A DNA stretch of 64,000 bases. Origin: Pseudomonas lini (GTDB lineage: Bacteria; Pseudomonadota; Gammaproteobacteria; Pseudomonadales; Pseudomonadaceae). Of the stretch, positions 1 to 8,099 are shown one piece after another; position 1 is the stretch's first letter; each line of letters begins with the position of its first letter. Both the position numbers and the translations under genes were made by a program. The notes beneath the pieces were generated by a model. The model worked only from the letters and a program-made list of their open reading frames with translations, did not search any database and was not told the origin of the DNA. The stretch is taken from contig NZ_OZ061318.1 in assembly GCF_964063345.1 (NCBI RefSeq), positions 3,162,001 to 3,226,000 of the forward strand. The letters are read 5' to 3'.

Positions 1-355
1 AAAGAGAATTCGCAGCCCAACGTAGGCTTTTTCCCAAATTTGCGTCTGTTTAAAAAACATCCACCTGCGCTGAAATGGCCGCCTCACGGCACTTATGCCC
101 GCCGAAATGTCGCCTTCGAACCGCTTGGGACGCGGACTTCCGATAGAAAATCTCATGCCGATTCGGCATAGGGTAGGCGTTTACGGCATTAGACGGCGCT
201 TCGCCGCATCGGAATAGTTGCGCCTTTTTCGCTGCCTGAGAGCTGTAAATGCTCGCTCGCGGGAACCTTATACGGGGGCCGGTGCAAGACTTGTTCGCCA
301 TTGAGCGTTTCAGTTCTTGCATCGGTCTGAGTCAAATGCAAGTAAGGGTAAAGAT
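1..355. other. gltP upstream region, no gene seen
   Basis: No convincing coding sequence is visible in these 355 bases. Two small perfect inverted repeats stand out: ATGCCGA-T-TCGGCAT at 155-169 and CGGCG-CTT-CGCCG at 194-206. They could be operator or leader hairpins for gltP, but I recognise no known riboswitch or regulator motif. A Shine-Dalgarno-like TAAGGG lies at 343-348, just before the gltP ATG. Confidence 0.5.
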
Positions 356-1687
356 ATGAAGAAGGCAAAGCTTAGCCTCGCCTGGCAGATCCTGATCGGT
401 CTGGTTCTGGGGATAGCAATTGGTGCAGTGCTCAACCATTTCAGTGCCGAAAAAGCCTGGTGGATCACCAATATTCTGCAACCGGCAGGCGATATCTTTA
501 TCCGTCTGATCAAGATGATCGTGATCCCGATCGTGATCTCCTCGCTGATCGTCGGTATCGCTGGCGTAGGGGACGCGAAAAAACTCGGGCGTATTGGTCT
601 GAAGACCATTCTTTACTTCGAGATCGTCACCACCATCGCCATTCTGGTCGGTCTGGTGCTGGCCAACGTGGTCCATCCGGGCAGCGGCATCGACATGAGC
701 ACCCTGGGTACGGTGGATATCTCCAAGTACCAGGCCACTGCCGCCGAGGTTCAGCATGAACACGCGTTCGTGCAGACCATCCTCAACCTGATCCCGTCGA
801 ACATCTTTGCGGCCATGGCGCGCGGCGAGATGTTGCCGATCATCTTCTTCTCCGTGTTGTTCGGCCTCGGTCTGTCGAGCCTGCAATCGGACCTGCGCGA
901 TCCGCTGGTGAAGATGTTCCAGGGCGTGTCGGAAAGCATGTTCAAAGTCACCCACATGATCATGAATTACGCCCCGATCGGCGTGTTCGCATTGATCGCG
1001 GTGACCGTGGCCAACTTCGGCTTCGCCTCCCTGCTGCCGCTGGCCAAACTGGTCGTTCTGGTTTACTTCGCCGTCGCCTTCTTCGCCTTCGTGGTGCTGG
1101 GCCTGATCGCTCGCCTGTTCGGCTTCTCGGTGATCAAGCTGATGCGCATCTTCAAGGATGAGCTGGTCCTGGCCTACTCCACCGCCAGTTCCGAAACCGT
1201 GCTGCCGCGCGTGATCGAGAAGATGGAAGCCTACGGCGCGCCGAAAGCCATTTGCAGCTTCGTGGTGCCGACCGGCTATTCGTTCAACCTCGACGGTTCG
1301 ACCCTGTACCAGAGCATCGCGGCGATCTTCATTGCCCAGCTCTACGGCATCGACCTGTCCATCAGCCAGCAATTGCTGTTGGTACTGACGCTGATGGTCA
1401 CCTCCAAAGGCATCGCCGGCGTACCGGGTGTGTCCTTCGTGGTACTGCTGGCTACTTTGGGCAGCGTCGGCATTCCGCTGGAAGGCTTGGCGTTCATCGC
1501 CGGTGTCGACCGCATCATGGACATGGCCCGTACCGCACTGAACGTAATCGGCAACGCCTTGGCCGTGCTGGTCATCTCGCGTTGGGAAGGCATGTACGAC
1601 GACGCCAAGGGCCAGCGCTACTGGAACTCCCTGCCGCACTGGCGCAGCAAGGAAAAGCTGCCGGTTGGCGAAATTTCCAGCAACTGA
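356..1687 (+). CDS. gltP: Glutamate/aspartate:proton symporter GltP
   Basis: This is a secondary transporter of the DAACS family that imports glutamate and aspartate with protons across the inner membrane. The 443-residue protein is hydrophobic throughout, with the family's serine-rich STASSE motif at residues 275-280 and the substrate/cation motif FNLDGST at 310-316 (NMDGT-like). I chose the ATG at 356 rather than the in-frame ATG at 317 because TAAGGG lies 8 bases before it and the resulting N-terminus (MKKAKLSLAW) and length match Pseudomonas GltP. The gene stands alone, followed by a nested REP pair and a strong hairpin terminator. In PAO1, as I remember it, gltP is also close to the origin. 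Confidence 0.93.
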   Translation: MKKAKLSLAWQILIGLVLGIAIGAVLNHFSAEKAWWITNILQPAGDIFIRLIKMIVIPIVISSLIVGIAGVGDAKKLGRIGLKTILYFEIVTTIAILVGLVLANVVHPGSGIDMSTLGTVDISKYQATAAEVQHEHAFVQTILNLIPSNIFAAMARGEMLPIIFFSVLFGLGLSSLQSDLRDPLVKMFQGVSESMFKVTHMIMNYAPIGVFALIAVTVANFGFASLLPLAKLVVLVYFAVAFFAFVVLGLIARLFGFSVIKLMRIFKDELVLAYSTASSETVLPRVIEKMEAYGAPKAICSFVVPTGYSFNLDGSTLYQSIAAIFIAQLYGIDLSISQQLLLVLTLMVTSKGIAGVPGVSFVVLLATLGSVGIPLEGLAFIAGVDRIMDMARTALNVIGNALAVLVISRWEGMYDDAKGQRYWNSLPHWRSKEKLPVGEISSN

Positions 1688-1698
1688 CGCATAACCCT

Positions 1699-1815
1699 GT
1701 GGGAGCGGCCTCTGTGGCGAGGGAGCTTGCTCCCGTTGGACTGCGCAGCAGTCCTTTTTGGGGCCGCTTCGCGACCCAGCGGGAGCAAGCTCCCTCGCCA
1801 CAGTTCGCTCCCACA
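1699..1815. repeat. Nested pair of two REP families
   Basis: An outer inverted pair GTGGGAGCG ... CGCTCCCAC encloses an inner inverted pair GTGGCGAGGGAGCTTGCTCCC (from 1714) and its complement ending at 1801. The loop holds a further small stem (GGCCGCTTCGCGACC). The inner element is a very common P. fluorescens-group REP; the outer arms belong to a second family also seen at 3161, 23931 and 31722. A REPIN appears to have landed inside another repeat. Confidence 0.9.
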
Positions 1816-1838
1816 TTGGTTCCCCGCTAGCGGTGCCA

Positions 1839-1868
1839 AACAAACCCCGGAGAAATCCGGGGTTTGTC
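1839..1868 (+). terminator. gltP terminator hairpin
   Basis: A perfect stem AACAAACCCCGGA / TCCGGGGTTTGT with a 4-base loop, followed by a short T-containing stretch. It lies after the REP pair and 50 bases before the next gene, and should end the gltP transcript. Confidence 0.75.
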
Positions 1869-1919
1869 GTTTCTGACTACCCCGCTATCATTCGCCGCAT
1901 CTTCCGGGGGATTTGACTG

Positions 1920-3149
1920 ATGCTTAATGGCCTGTGGCTTGGCTTCTTCATCGTGGCAGCCGTATCGGCGCTCGCGCAGTGGCTGATCGGCGGTAACGCC
2001 GGGATCTTTGCGGCGATGGTGGAGAGCATTTTCGCCATGGCCAAATTGTCGGTCGAGGTCATGGTCCTGTTGTTCGGCACCCTCACCCTCTGGCTCGGTT
2101 TTCTGCGGATCGCCGAAAAGGCCGGGATCGTCGAATGGCTGGCCAAGGCGCTGGGCCCGCTGTTCTTGCGCCTGATGCCGGAAGTGCCGCCGGGGCACCC
2201 GGCCATCGGCCTGATCACACTCAACTTCGCCGCCAATGGCCTGGGCCTGGACAACGCCGCCACGCCGATCGGCCTCAAAGCCATGAAGGCGCTGCAAGAG
2301 CTCAACCCCAGCGACACCATCGCCAGCAACGCGCAGATCCTCTTCCTGGTACTCAACGCCTCCTCCCTGACCCTGCTGCCGGTGACGATTTTCATGTACC
2401 GCGCCCAGCAAGGGGCGCCCGATCCGACCCTGGTGTTCCTGCCGATCCTGCTCGCGACCAGTTGTTCGACCCTGGTCGGTCTGTTGTCGGTGGCATTCAT
2501 GCAGCGTCTGCGCCTGTGGGACCCGGTGGTGCTCGCCTACCTGATTCCCGGTGCCCTGGCCCTCGGCGCCTTCATGGCGCTGCTGGCGACGCTCTCGGCG
2601 ACCGCGCTGGCGAGCCTGTCATCGATCCTCGGCAACCTGACGCTGTTCGGGCTGATCATGCTGTTTCTGGTGATCGGCGCATTACGCAAAGTGAAGGTCT
2701 ACGAGGCGTTCATCGAAGGCGCGAAAGAAGGCTTCGACGTGGCCAAGAACCTGCTGCCGTATCTGGTGGCGATGCTCTGTGCCGTGGGCGTGCTGCGAGC
2801 ATCCGGGGCACTGGACTTCGGTCTGGACGGGATTCGTCATCTGGTAGAGTGGGCCGGTTGGGACACGCGCTTCGTCGATGCGCTGCCGACGGCCATGGTC
2901 AAACCCTTCTCCGGCAGCGCCGCACGGGCAATGCTGATTGAAACCATGAAGACCTCCGGGGTAGATAGCTTCCCGGCGCTGGTGGCGGCGACGATTCAGG
3001 GCAGTACCGAAACGACCTTCTATGTGTTGGCGGTGTACTTTGGCGCGGTGGGCATCCAGCGCGCGCGGCATGCAGTGGGGTGTGCGTTGCTGGCGGAGTT
3101 GGCGGGTGTTCTTGGCGCGATCGGGGTTTGTTACTGGTTTTTCGGCTGA
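1920..3149 (+). CDS. SpmA/SpmB-like nucleoside-recognition (Gate) domain membrane protein
   Basis: A 409-residue polytopic membrane protein that looks like a fusion of spore maturation proteins SpmA (about residues 1-190) and SpmB (about 210-409). Each half is a 'Gate' or nucleoside-recognition domain. The N-terminal half carries the Asn/Gly-rich stretch NFAANGLGLDNAATPIG typical of SpmA; the C-terminal half has GSTETTFYVLAVYFG typical of SpmB. Function in non-sporulating bacteria is unknown; the family is proposed to transport or gate small molecules. The start is the first ATG in the frame, just after the gltP terminator. It stands alone and is followed by a REP pair. Confidence 0.85.
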   Translation: MLNGLWLGFFIVAAVSALAQWLIGGNAGIFAAMVESIFAMAKLSVEVMVLLFGTLTLWLGFLRIAEKAGIVEWLAKALGPLFLRLMPEVPPGHPAIGLITLNFAANGLGLDNAATPIGLKAMKALQELNPSDTIASNAQILFLVLNASSLTLLPVTIFMYRAQQGAPDPTLVFLPILLATSCSTLVGLLSVAFMQRLRLWDPVVLAYLIPGALALGAFMALLATLSATALASLSSILGNLTLFGLIMLFLVIGALRKVKVYEAFIEGAKEGFDVAKNLLPYLVAMLCAVGVLRASGALDFGLDGIRHLVEWAGWDTRFVDALPTAMVKPFSGSAARAMLIETMKTSGVDSFPALVAATIQGSTETTFYVLAVYFGAVGIQRARHAVGCALLAELAGVLGAIGVCYWFFG

Positions 3150-3160
3150 CCGAGAATCCT

Positions 3161-3249
3161 GTGGGAGCGGGCTTGCCCGCGATGACGGTCTAACCCTTAA
3201 CACAGATGTTGAATGCTCCGGCCTCATCGCGGGCAAGCCCGCTCCCACA
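3161..3249. repeat. REP inverted pair (GTGGGAGCGGGCTTGCCCGCG family)
   Basis: Left arm GTGGGAGCGGGCTTGCCCGCGATGA at 3161 and its inverted copy ending at 3249, with about 40 bases between them. It lies between two convergent genes, the usual location of such elements in this group. Confidence 0.92.
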
Positions 3250-3266
3250 GGGGTTCAGTGGTGGCT

Positions 3267-3893
3267 TCAAGGCCTCAGCGGCGGGGCAACCTTCTGACCT
3301 TGCTCCACCGTCCAAGCCACCACCTGCGCCGTCAATTGATCGCTGGCCTGGCCAAAACCGGTCACCACCGCCGACACCTTCACATCGCTTAACGGCTGAC
3401 GCACTTCAAAGCGTCGGCTGGCGAGGATTCGCTGGTCATACCCACGTACCAACAACGCATCCAGGCGCACGACCACGCTCGCCGCCGTGCCTTGGTACTC
3501 GGTCTGGAACGCTTGCAGGTTACCGCCCAGCTCCAGGTCCGCCTGGAAATTACTGTCATCGGTGCTGAGCAACGGCACGCGACCGTCACGCTGGAAACCA
3601 TCGAGCAGACGATTGCGCAACAGCACCGGTGCCGGGTCGCTCCAGCGTGAAGCCTTGTAGCTGCTGATCAGGTCACCTTGAGGGATTACGGCAATTTTCG
3701 GGTTGTTCAAGGCTTCGCTGGTCTGAGGCTTGGCCAGCCGCAATGACCAGCGCTGCGGTGTGCCGTGTTGGGCCGATACGTCGCGCTGCGCCGATGGCAG
3801 TCGATAGACATCGGACGGCTCGGTCTTGGGGAAAATCGAACAGGAAGCGATCAACGCAAAACCGGCGAGGAGGGCGAGATGAGCCAGCTTCAT
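3267..3893 (-). CDS. ABC-type transport auxiliary lipoprotein (PqiC/YmbA-like)
   Basis: A 208-residue outer-membrane lipoprotein candidate. The N-terminus is a lipoprotein signal peptide with lipobox I-A-S-C, Cys18 being the acylated residue. The mature part fits the ABC-transport auxiliary component family that partners MCE proteins, as PqiC does PqiB. It is the last gene of the MCE operon: its ATG overlaps the stop of the MCE gene by four bases (ATGA). The role inferred is to anchor or complete the periplasmic lipid path at the outer membrane. Family assignment is firm; the exact lipid substrate cannot be read from sequence. Confidence 0.87.
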   Translation of the reverse strand: MKLAHLALLAGFALIASCSIFPKTEPSDVYRLPSAQRDVSAQHGTPQRWSLRLAKPQTSEALNNPKIAVIPQGDLISSYKASRWSDPAPVLLRNRLLDGFQRDGRVPLLSTDDSNFQADLELGGNLQAFQTEYQGTAASVVVRLDALLVRGYDQRILASRRFEVRQPLSDVKVSAVVTGFGQASDQLTAQVVAWTVEQGQKVAPPLRP

Positions 3894-4828
3894 GGCGTGA
3901 ACTCCTTGTTTTTGTCACTGCCCAGCAGGTAACCGCTGGGGTTGGCCTCAAGCCGCTGGGAAATGGTTCGCAGCGAACTCAAGGTATCGCGCAGCTCGCG
4001 CACCGCCGGTGCCAGGCCATTGAGGCCCTGCATGCCGTTGTTGAGGGAATCCTGATTGGCGGAGAGCAACGTGTTGATGGTCGCGCTGCTTTGTTCCAGG
4101 GACTTCATCGCTTGCCCGGCACTGCCGAACATCTGCTTGCCCTGATCGTTGAGCAGGCCGTTGGCGTTGCGCATCAACGCGGTGGTCTGTTCCAGGGTGG
4201 CGCTGGCCTGCTTGCCGACCGAAGCCAGTTGCTGCATCGCCTGACGAATGTCGCCGCGCTGGTCGGCGATGGTGCCGGTGGTTTGCTCCAGGTGCTCCAG
4301 GGTGCTGCTGATACGCGCGACGTTCTCCGAGGAAAACAACTGATTGGCGTTGTGCATCAACACGTTCACGCCCTCCATCAGATCGTTACTGTCATTCATC
4401 AACCGGGCAATGGGCGAGGGCGATGCAACGATTGTCGGCAAATTGCCGTCCTTGCCCTTGAGCGTCGGACTTTGCGGCGTGCCACCGCTGAGCTGGATGA
4501 TCGAGGTCCCGGTGATCCCGGTCAGCGCCAGTTTGGCTTGGGTGTCTTCTTTGATTGGAGTGTCTCCGCCCAGGCGAATCCGCGCTAACACCCGGCGCGG
4601 ATCGTTCGGGTCCAGGCGCAGCATCACCACGTCGCCGACCTTGATCCCGCTGTACTGCACCGCGCTGCCCTTGGACAAACCGCTGACCGCCTCGTTGAAG
4701 ACAATTTCGTAATCCTTGAATTCGGTATCGACGCTGGACTTGGCCAGCCACAGACCGAAGAGCAGGGCGCCTGCCACCACTATGACGGTGAACAGGCCGA
4801 TCAATACGTGATGGGCTCGGGTTTCCAT
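3890..4828 (-). CDS. MCE/MlaD-family lipid-transport protein
   Basis: A 312-residue protein with one N-terminal membrane anchor (about residues 8-29), an MCE domain directly after it (about 40-120) and a long C-terminal helical part with many Q/N/T-rich heptads, likely forming the periplasmic tunnel or coiled coil. It resembles MlaD-type substrate-binding subunits of lipid ABC transporters, but is longer than E. coli MlaD (about 183 residues) and has a single MCE domain. It sits between the ATPase gene (1 base apart) and the auxiliary lipoprotein (4-base overlap), so the four genes form one operon. It is not the canonical mla locus, which also carries mlaB and mlaC. Confidence 0.9.
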   Translation of the reverse strand: METRAHHVLIGLFTVIVVAGALLFGLWLAKSSVDTEFKDYEIVFNEAVSGLSKGSAVQYSGIKVGDVVMLRLDPNDPRRVLARIRLGGDTPIKEDTQAKLALTGITGTSIIQLSGGTPQSPTLKGKDGNLPTIVASPSPIARLMNDSNDLMEGVNVLMHNANQLFSSENVARISSTLEHLEQTTGTIADQRGDIRQAMQQLASVGKQASATLEQTTALMRNANGLLNDQGKQMFGSAGQAMKSLEQSSATINTLLSANQDSLNNGMQGLNGLAPAVRELRDTLSSLRTISQRLEANPSGYLLGSDKNKEFTP

Positions 4829-4829
4829 G

Positions 4830-5633
4830 TCAGACCTCCTTGAGCTGGTTAGCGGCCGTCAGCGCCGCGCGGCCGCGAGGGCCATGGAAGTATTCGTGAA
4901 TCCACGCATCATCGGTTTCCGACACCTTGTCGATGGCGTCCGCGACCAGCACTTTCTTCTGCGCCAGCACTGCCACCCGGTCGGTGATGGTGTAGAGCGT
5001 GTCGAGGTCGTGGGTCACCAGAAACACACTCAGCCCCAAGGCATCGCGCAGGGTCAGGATCAGTTGATCGAAGCTCGCGGCGCCAATCGGGTCTAGACCG
5101 GCGGTGGGTTCGTCGAGAAACAGGATGTCCGGGTCCAGGGCCAAGGCACGGGCCAGGGCCGCGCGTTTGATCATGCCGCCGGACAATGAAGCAGGGTATT
5201 TGTCGGCCGCCGATAACGGCAACCCGGCCAACGCCATTTTCACTGCCGCCAGATGCTCGGCGTCGGCACGGCTCAGGCCGGCGTGTTCAATCAGAGGCAG
5301 GGCGACGTTCTCGGTCACGGTGAGCGAAGAGAACAAGGCACCTTTCTGAAACAACACTCCGAACCGCCGTTCGACCAGCGAGCGCTCGTGTTCCGACAGG
5401 CTTGGCAAGTTCTTGCCGAAGACCTTCACCAGCCCTTCGCTGGGCTGACGCAGGCCGACAATGCTGCGCAGCAGCACCGATTTACCGCTGCCGGAACCGC
5501 CGACAACGGCAAGGATTTCGCCCTTGTACAAATCCAGGTCGAGGTTTTCGTGCACGCTCTGGCGGCCGAAGCGATTGCACAGCCCACGGACTTCAATCAC
5601 CGCCTCTGAAGGCGCTCGGGGTAAACGACTCAC
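4830..5633 (-). CDS. ABC transporter ATP-binding protein (MlaF-like)
   Basis: A 267-residue ABC ATPase that should power the MCE lipid transporter. Walker A GGSGSGKS is at residues 45-52, the signature LSGGM at 150-154 and Walker B LFLDEP at about 171-176. The non-canonical signature (LSGGM instead of LSGGQ) is usual in the MlaF subgroup. The start overlaps the end of the permease gene by four bases (ATGA), showing translational coupling. The C-terminal extension after about residue 240 matches MlaF-type proteins. Confidence 0.93.
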   Translation of the reverse strand: MSRLPRAPSEAVIEVRGLCNRFGRQSVHENLDLDLYKGEILAVVGGSGSGKSVLLRSIVGLRQPSEGLVKVFGKNLPSLSEHERSLVERRFGVLFQKGALFSSLTVTENVALPLIEHAGLSRADAEHLAAVKMALAGLPLSAADKYPASLSGGMIKRAALARALALDPDILFLDEPTAGLDPIGAASFDQLILTLRDALGLSVFLVTHDLDTLYTITDRVAVLAQKKVLVADAIDKVSETDDAWIHEYFHGPRGRAALTAANQLKEV

Positions 5634-6778
5634 CAGTCCATCTCCATGAAAAACAACGCAGCCACGGCGTCGAGCACGATCACCACGAAAATCGACTGCA
5701 CCACACTGGACGTGGTGTGCGCGCCGACGGACTCGGCGCTGCCGCTGACCTTGAAGCCCTCGAGGCAGCCGATAGCGGCAATCAGGAACGCAAAAATCGG
5801 CGCTTTGACGATCCCCACCAGAAAGTGCTGAACGCCGATGTCCGATTGCAGCAGTGACAGAAACATCGCCGGCGAGATATCCAGCGACAGCGCGCAGACT
5901 ACGCCACCGCCGACAATCCCTGACAACATCGCCAGAAAGGTCAACATCGGCAACGCCACCAGCAACGCCAGGACGCGGGGTACTACCAGCAATTCCATCG
6001 GGTCGAGGCCGAGGGTGCGGATCGCGTCGATTTCTTCATTGGCCTTCATCGAACCGATCTGCGCGGTGAACGCGCTGGCGGTGCGGCCGGCCATCAGGAT
6101 CGCCGTGAGCAACACGCCGAACTCCCGCAGAAAAGAGAACGCCACCAGGTCCACGGTGAAAATACTCGCGCCAAAACTCGCCAGCACCGTCGCCCCGAGA
6201 AACGCCACCACCGCGCCTACCAGAAAGGTCAGCAAGGCGACGATGGGCGCGGCGTCGAGACCGGTTTGTTCGATGTGAGCGACCATCGGCGTGAGGCGCC
6301 AGCGCTTGGGCCGAAACAGCCCGCGAGCGATGGTTTCCAGGATAAGGCCGACGAAACCCAATAGTTGCAACGTGTCCTGCCAGACCGCATCGACTGCGCG
6401 GCCGATGCGGGTCAGCAGTTGAATGCCGACACTGATTTCCGGCTCTTTGATCGGCACGCAGAAATCGGTGAGTGAGCAGTACACCGTCTGCAATAAGGCG
6501 CGATCAGCGGAGGAAAGGGTGCAATCGGGGTGTTCGGCAGATTTGCCCAGACGCTCGGCCCCCAGCAGCTCCACCAGCAATGACGCACCCGCCGTATCGA
6601 GCGCGCCGAGGCCATTGAGATCGATGTGGGTGTCGTTGTCGTATTGGCCACGGAGCTTTTCGCTCAGGCGGCTGAGATCGGCGTAATGGGCGAGCGTCCA
6701 GTCACCCGTGACCCGCAACAGGGCAGGGCTGTGCGAGGTGTCCAGTCGGGCACTGCCGGGCATTGTGCTGCTAGTCAT
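5630..6778 (-). CDS. MlaE-family ABC permease with N-terminal STAS-like domain
   Basis: A 382-residue permease, first gene of the MCE operon. The N-terminal 110 residues form a soluble STAS-like domain (segment around DLNGLGALDTAGASLLVELL). The rest is a typical MlaE membrane domain with several hydrophobic segments and the GSMKANEEIDAIRTLG motif that contacts the ATPase. In the canonical Mla system the STAS subunit is a separate protein, MlaB; here it is fused to the permease, so no separate mlaB is needed. ATG at 6778 follows a weak ribosome-binding site. The operon reads STAS-permease, ATPase, MCE protein, lipoprotein. Confidence 0.9.
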   Translation of the reverse strand: MTSSTMPGSARLDTSHSPALLRVTGDWTLAHYADLSRLSEKLRGQYDNDTHIDLNGLGALDTAGASLLVELLGAERLGKSAEHPDCTLSSADRALLQTVYCSLTDFCVPIKEPEISVGIQLLTRIGRAVDAVWQDTLQLLGFVGLILETIARGLFRPKRWRLTPMVAHIEQTGLDAAPIVALLTFLVGAVVAFLGATVLASFGASIFTVDLVAFSFLREFGVLLTAILMAGRTASAFTAQIGSMKANEEIDAIRTLGLDPMELLVVPRVLALLVALPMLTFLAMLSGIVGGGVVCALSLDISPAMFLSLLQSDIGVQHFLVGIVKAPIFAFLIAAIGCLEGFKVSGSAESVGAHTTSSVVQSIFVVIVLDAVAALFFMEMDW

Positions 6779-6832
6779 AAGCTCCGTGCTTGTTCGGCTA
6801 TTGCGCAGACCTGACTAATAGCACGAACCGCG

Positions 6833-7873
6833 TTACTTTTCTTTGACGGGTGTGCTGTCCATCACCTTGAAGCGCAGCACGCCAATCAACTGACCGTCCT
6901 CAGTCAGCACCCGGACCTGCCATTTGCCTGCGGGGTTGCCGGGGAAGTTCTGCTTGTGGGTCCAGGCGCGGTAGCCTTCCTTGCGCCCCCCGTTGATATC
7001 CAGCGGGATACGGTCGACTTCTTTACCGTTGAACATCCAGACGTGATAAATCCGCTCGGCCAGACCCCGAGGGGCGTTAATCGCGGTGTACGCGTACAGC
7101 CCACCTCCGCGAATCTGTTCGGCGCTGACTTCTTCCAGGCTCTTGCCGGGGGTGCGGTCCTGCATTTGGGTGCTGATCGCCACATCGGTCATCCACAAGG
7201 TCGCCGGTGGCACCCAGGAACGCAGCACCCAACCGGCGGCGCCAATGCCGACGGTGATGCTGAGGATCGCCAACGCATTGCGCACGGTGCGAATCGGGAA
7301 GATCGAGGCCAGGCTCGGGAATGACAGCAACATGGCAATGCCCAGCGCCAGCTTGAAGCTCTGGGCGGTGGTCAGGTGCAAAATGACGGGCAGGGCGGTC
7401 AACAGGGCCGCGAACAGGGTCAGGGTGTGCAGCGCCAGGAACGCCCAGCGGCGCGGTGCCAGCCATTTGTAATAAAGCGGATCGATGATCGAAATCAGCG
7501 CCGCCATGCTCAGTAATCCCGTGAAGAACAACTGGCCGCTGTTCCAGGTGGTGGTGATCAAAAAGAACGGCAGGACGAAGAACAGGCTTTCCTGATGGAT
7601 CATCTGCGTTGCGTAACGCAGCAGTGGCTGGGGTATTTCGCGCTTGAAGACCCTGGCGAACAGCTTGGTGAGGCTGTTTTCCAGCATCAGCCAGACCCAG
7701 CTGACCAGCATGATGGTGGTGATCCACGTCGCCAGACCTTGTTGGCGATCCACCAGCATGAAGCTGCCGACCCCGGAGATGAAACCACCAAGCGCAATGA
7801 CCCCAGGATAGCGCTTCATCAATTCGAGGATGCGCTGTATGTACAGGGTCAGATTCGGCATTCGGCGATTCAC
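6833..7873 (-). CDS. DUF5924 family membrane protein with C-terminal DUF2914-like domain
   Basis: A 346-residue protein of unknown function (342 if translation starts at the Met four codons in). The first ~220 residues contain about six hydrophobic segments. The C-terminal part (about 230-340) is soluble and includes HVWMFNGKEVDRIPLDING, GYRAWTHKQNFPG and GKWQVRVLTEDGQ, which fit the DUF2914 beta-rich domain. It is probably an inner-membrane protein with a periplasmic domain. It lies 54 bases upstream of the MCE operon on the same strand and could be co-transcribed, but no functional link is known to me. Confidence 0.78.
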   Translation of the reverse strand: MNRRMPNLTLYIQRILELMKRYPGVIALGGFISGVGSFMLVDRQQGLATWITTIMLVSWVWLMLENSLTKLFARVFKREIPQPLLRYATQMIHQESLFFVLPFFLITTTWNSGQLFFTGLLSMAALISIIDPLYYKWLAPRRWAFLALHTLTLFAALLTALPVILHLTTAQSFKLALGIAMLLSFPSLASIFPIRTVRNALAILSITVGIGAAGWVLRSWVPPATLWMTDVAISTQMQDRTPGKSLEEVSAEQIRGGGLYAYTAINAPRGLAERIYHVWMFNGKEVDRIPLDINGGRKEGYRAWTHKQNFPGNPAGKWQVRVLTEDGQLIGVLRFKVMDSTPVKEK

Positions 7874-7961
7874 AATAGTCGTGGGAAAAATCCTCGACAG
7901 GGTACCGCCCGAGGGGCCCTGTGGCGAGGCTTGCGGTCACTTTGATAGAACCCAAAACCCT

Positions 7962-8092
7962 GTGGCGAGGGAGCTTGCTCCCGCTCGGCTGCGCAGCAGT
8001 CGCAATATCGGTGAATGCGGTGTGTCTGATAAACCGGGGTGCCGTTTTTCAGGGCCGCTTCGCAGCCCAACGGGAGCAAGCTCCCTCGCCAC
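7962..8092. repeat. REP inverted pair (GTGGCGAGGGAGCTTGCTCCC family)
   Basis: Left arm from 7962 and inverted arm ending at 8092 are nearly perfect complements. A broken single half-copy (GTGGCGAGGCTTGCGGTC) lies just before it at 7921-7938, suggesting an older decayed insertion. It sits between two genes reading leftwards. Confidence 0.9.
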
Positions 8093-8099
8093 AGGGAAA

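Noticed and set aside
50..322. 90-codon minus-strand frame upstream of gltP
   Set aside because: It has no recognisable domain, no good ribosome site and overlaps the gltP control region.
332..1843. 503-codon minus-strand open frame opposite gltP
   Set aside because: It lies exactly over gltP in an opposite frame, with odd H/D/Q-rich composition and no recognisable domain; it is a shadow of GC-rich codon bias.
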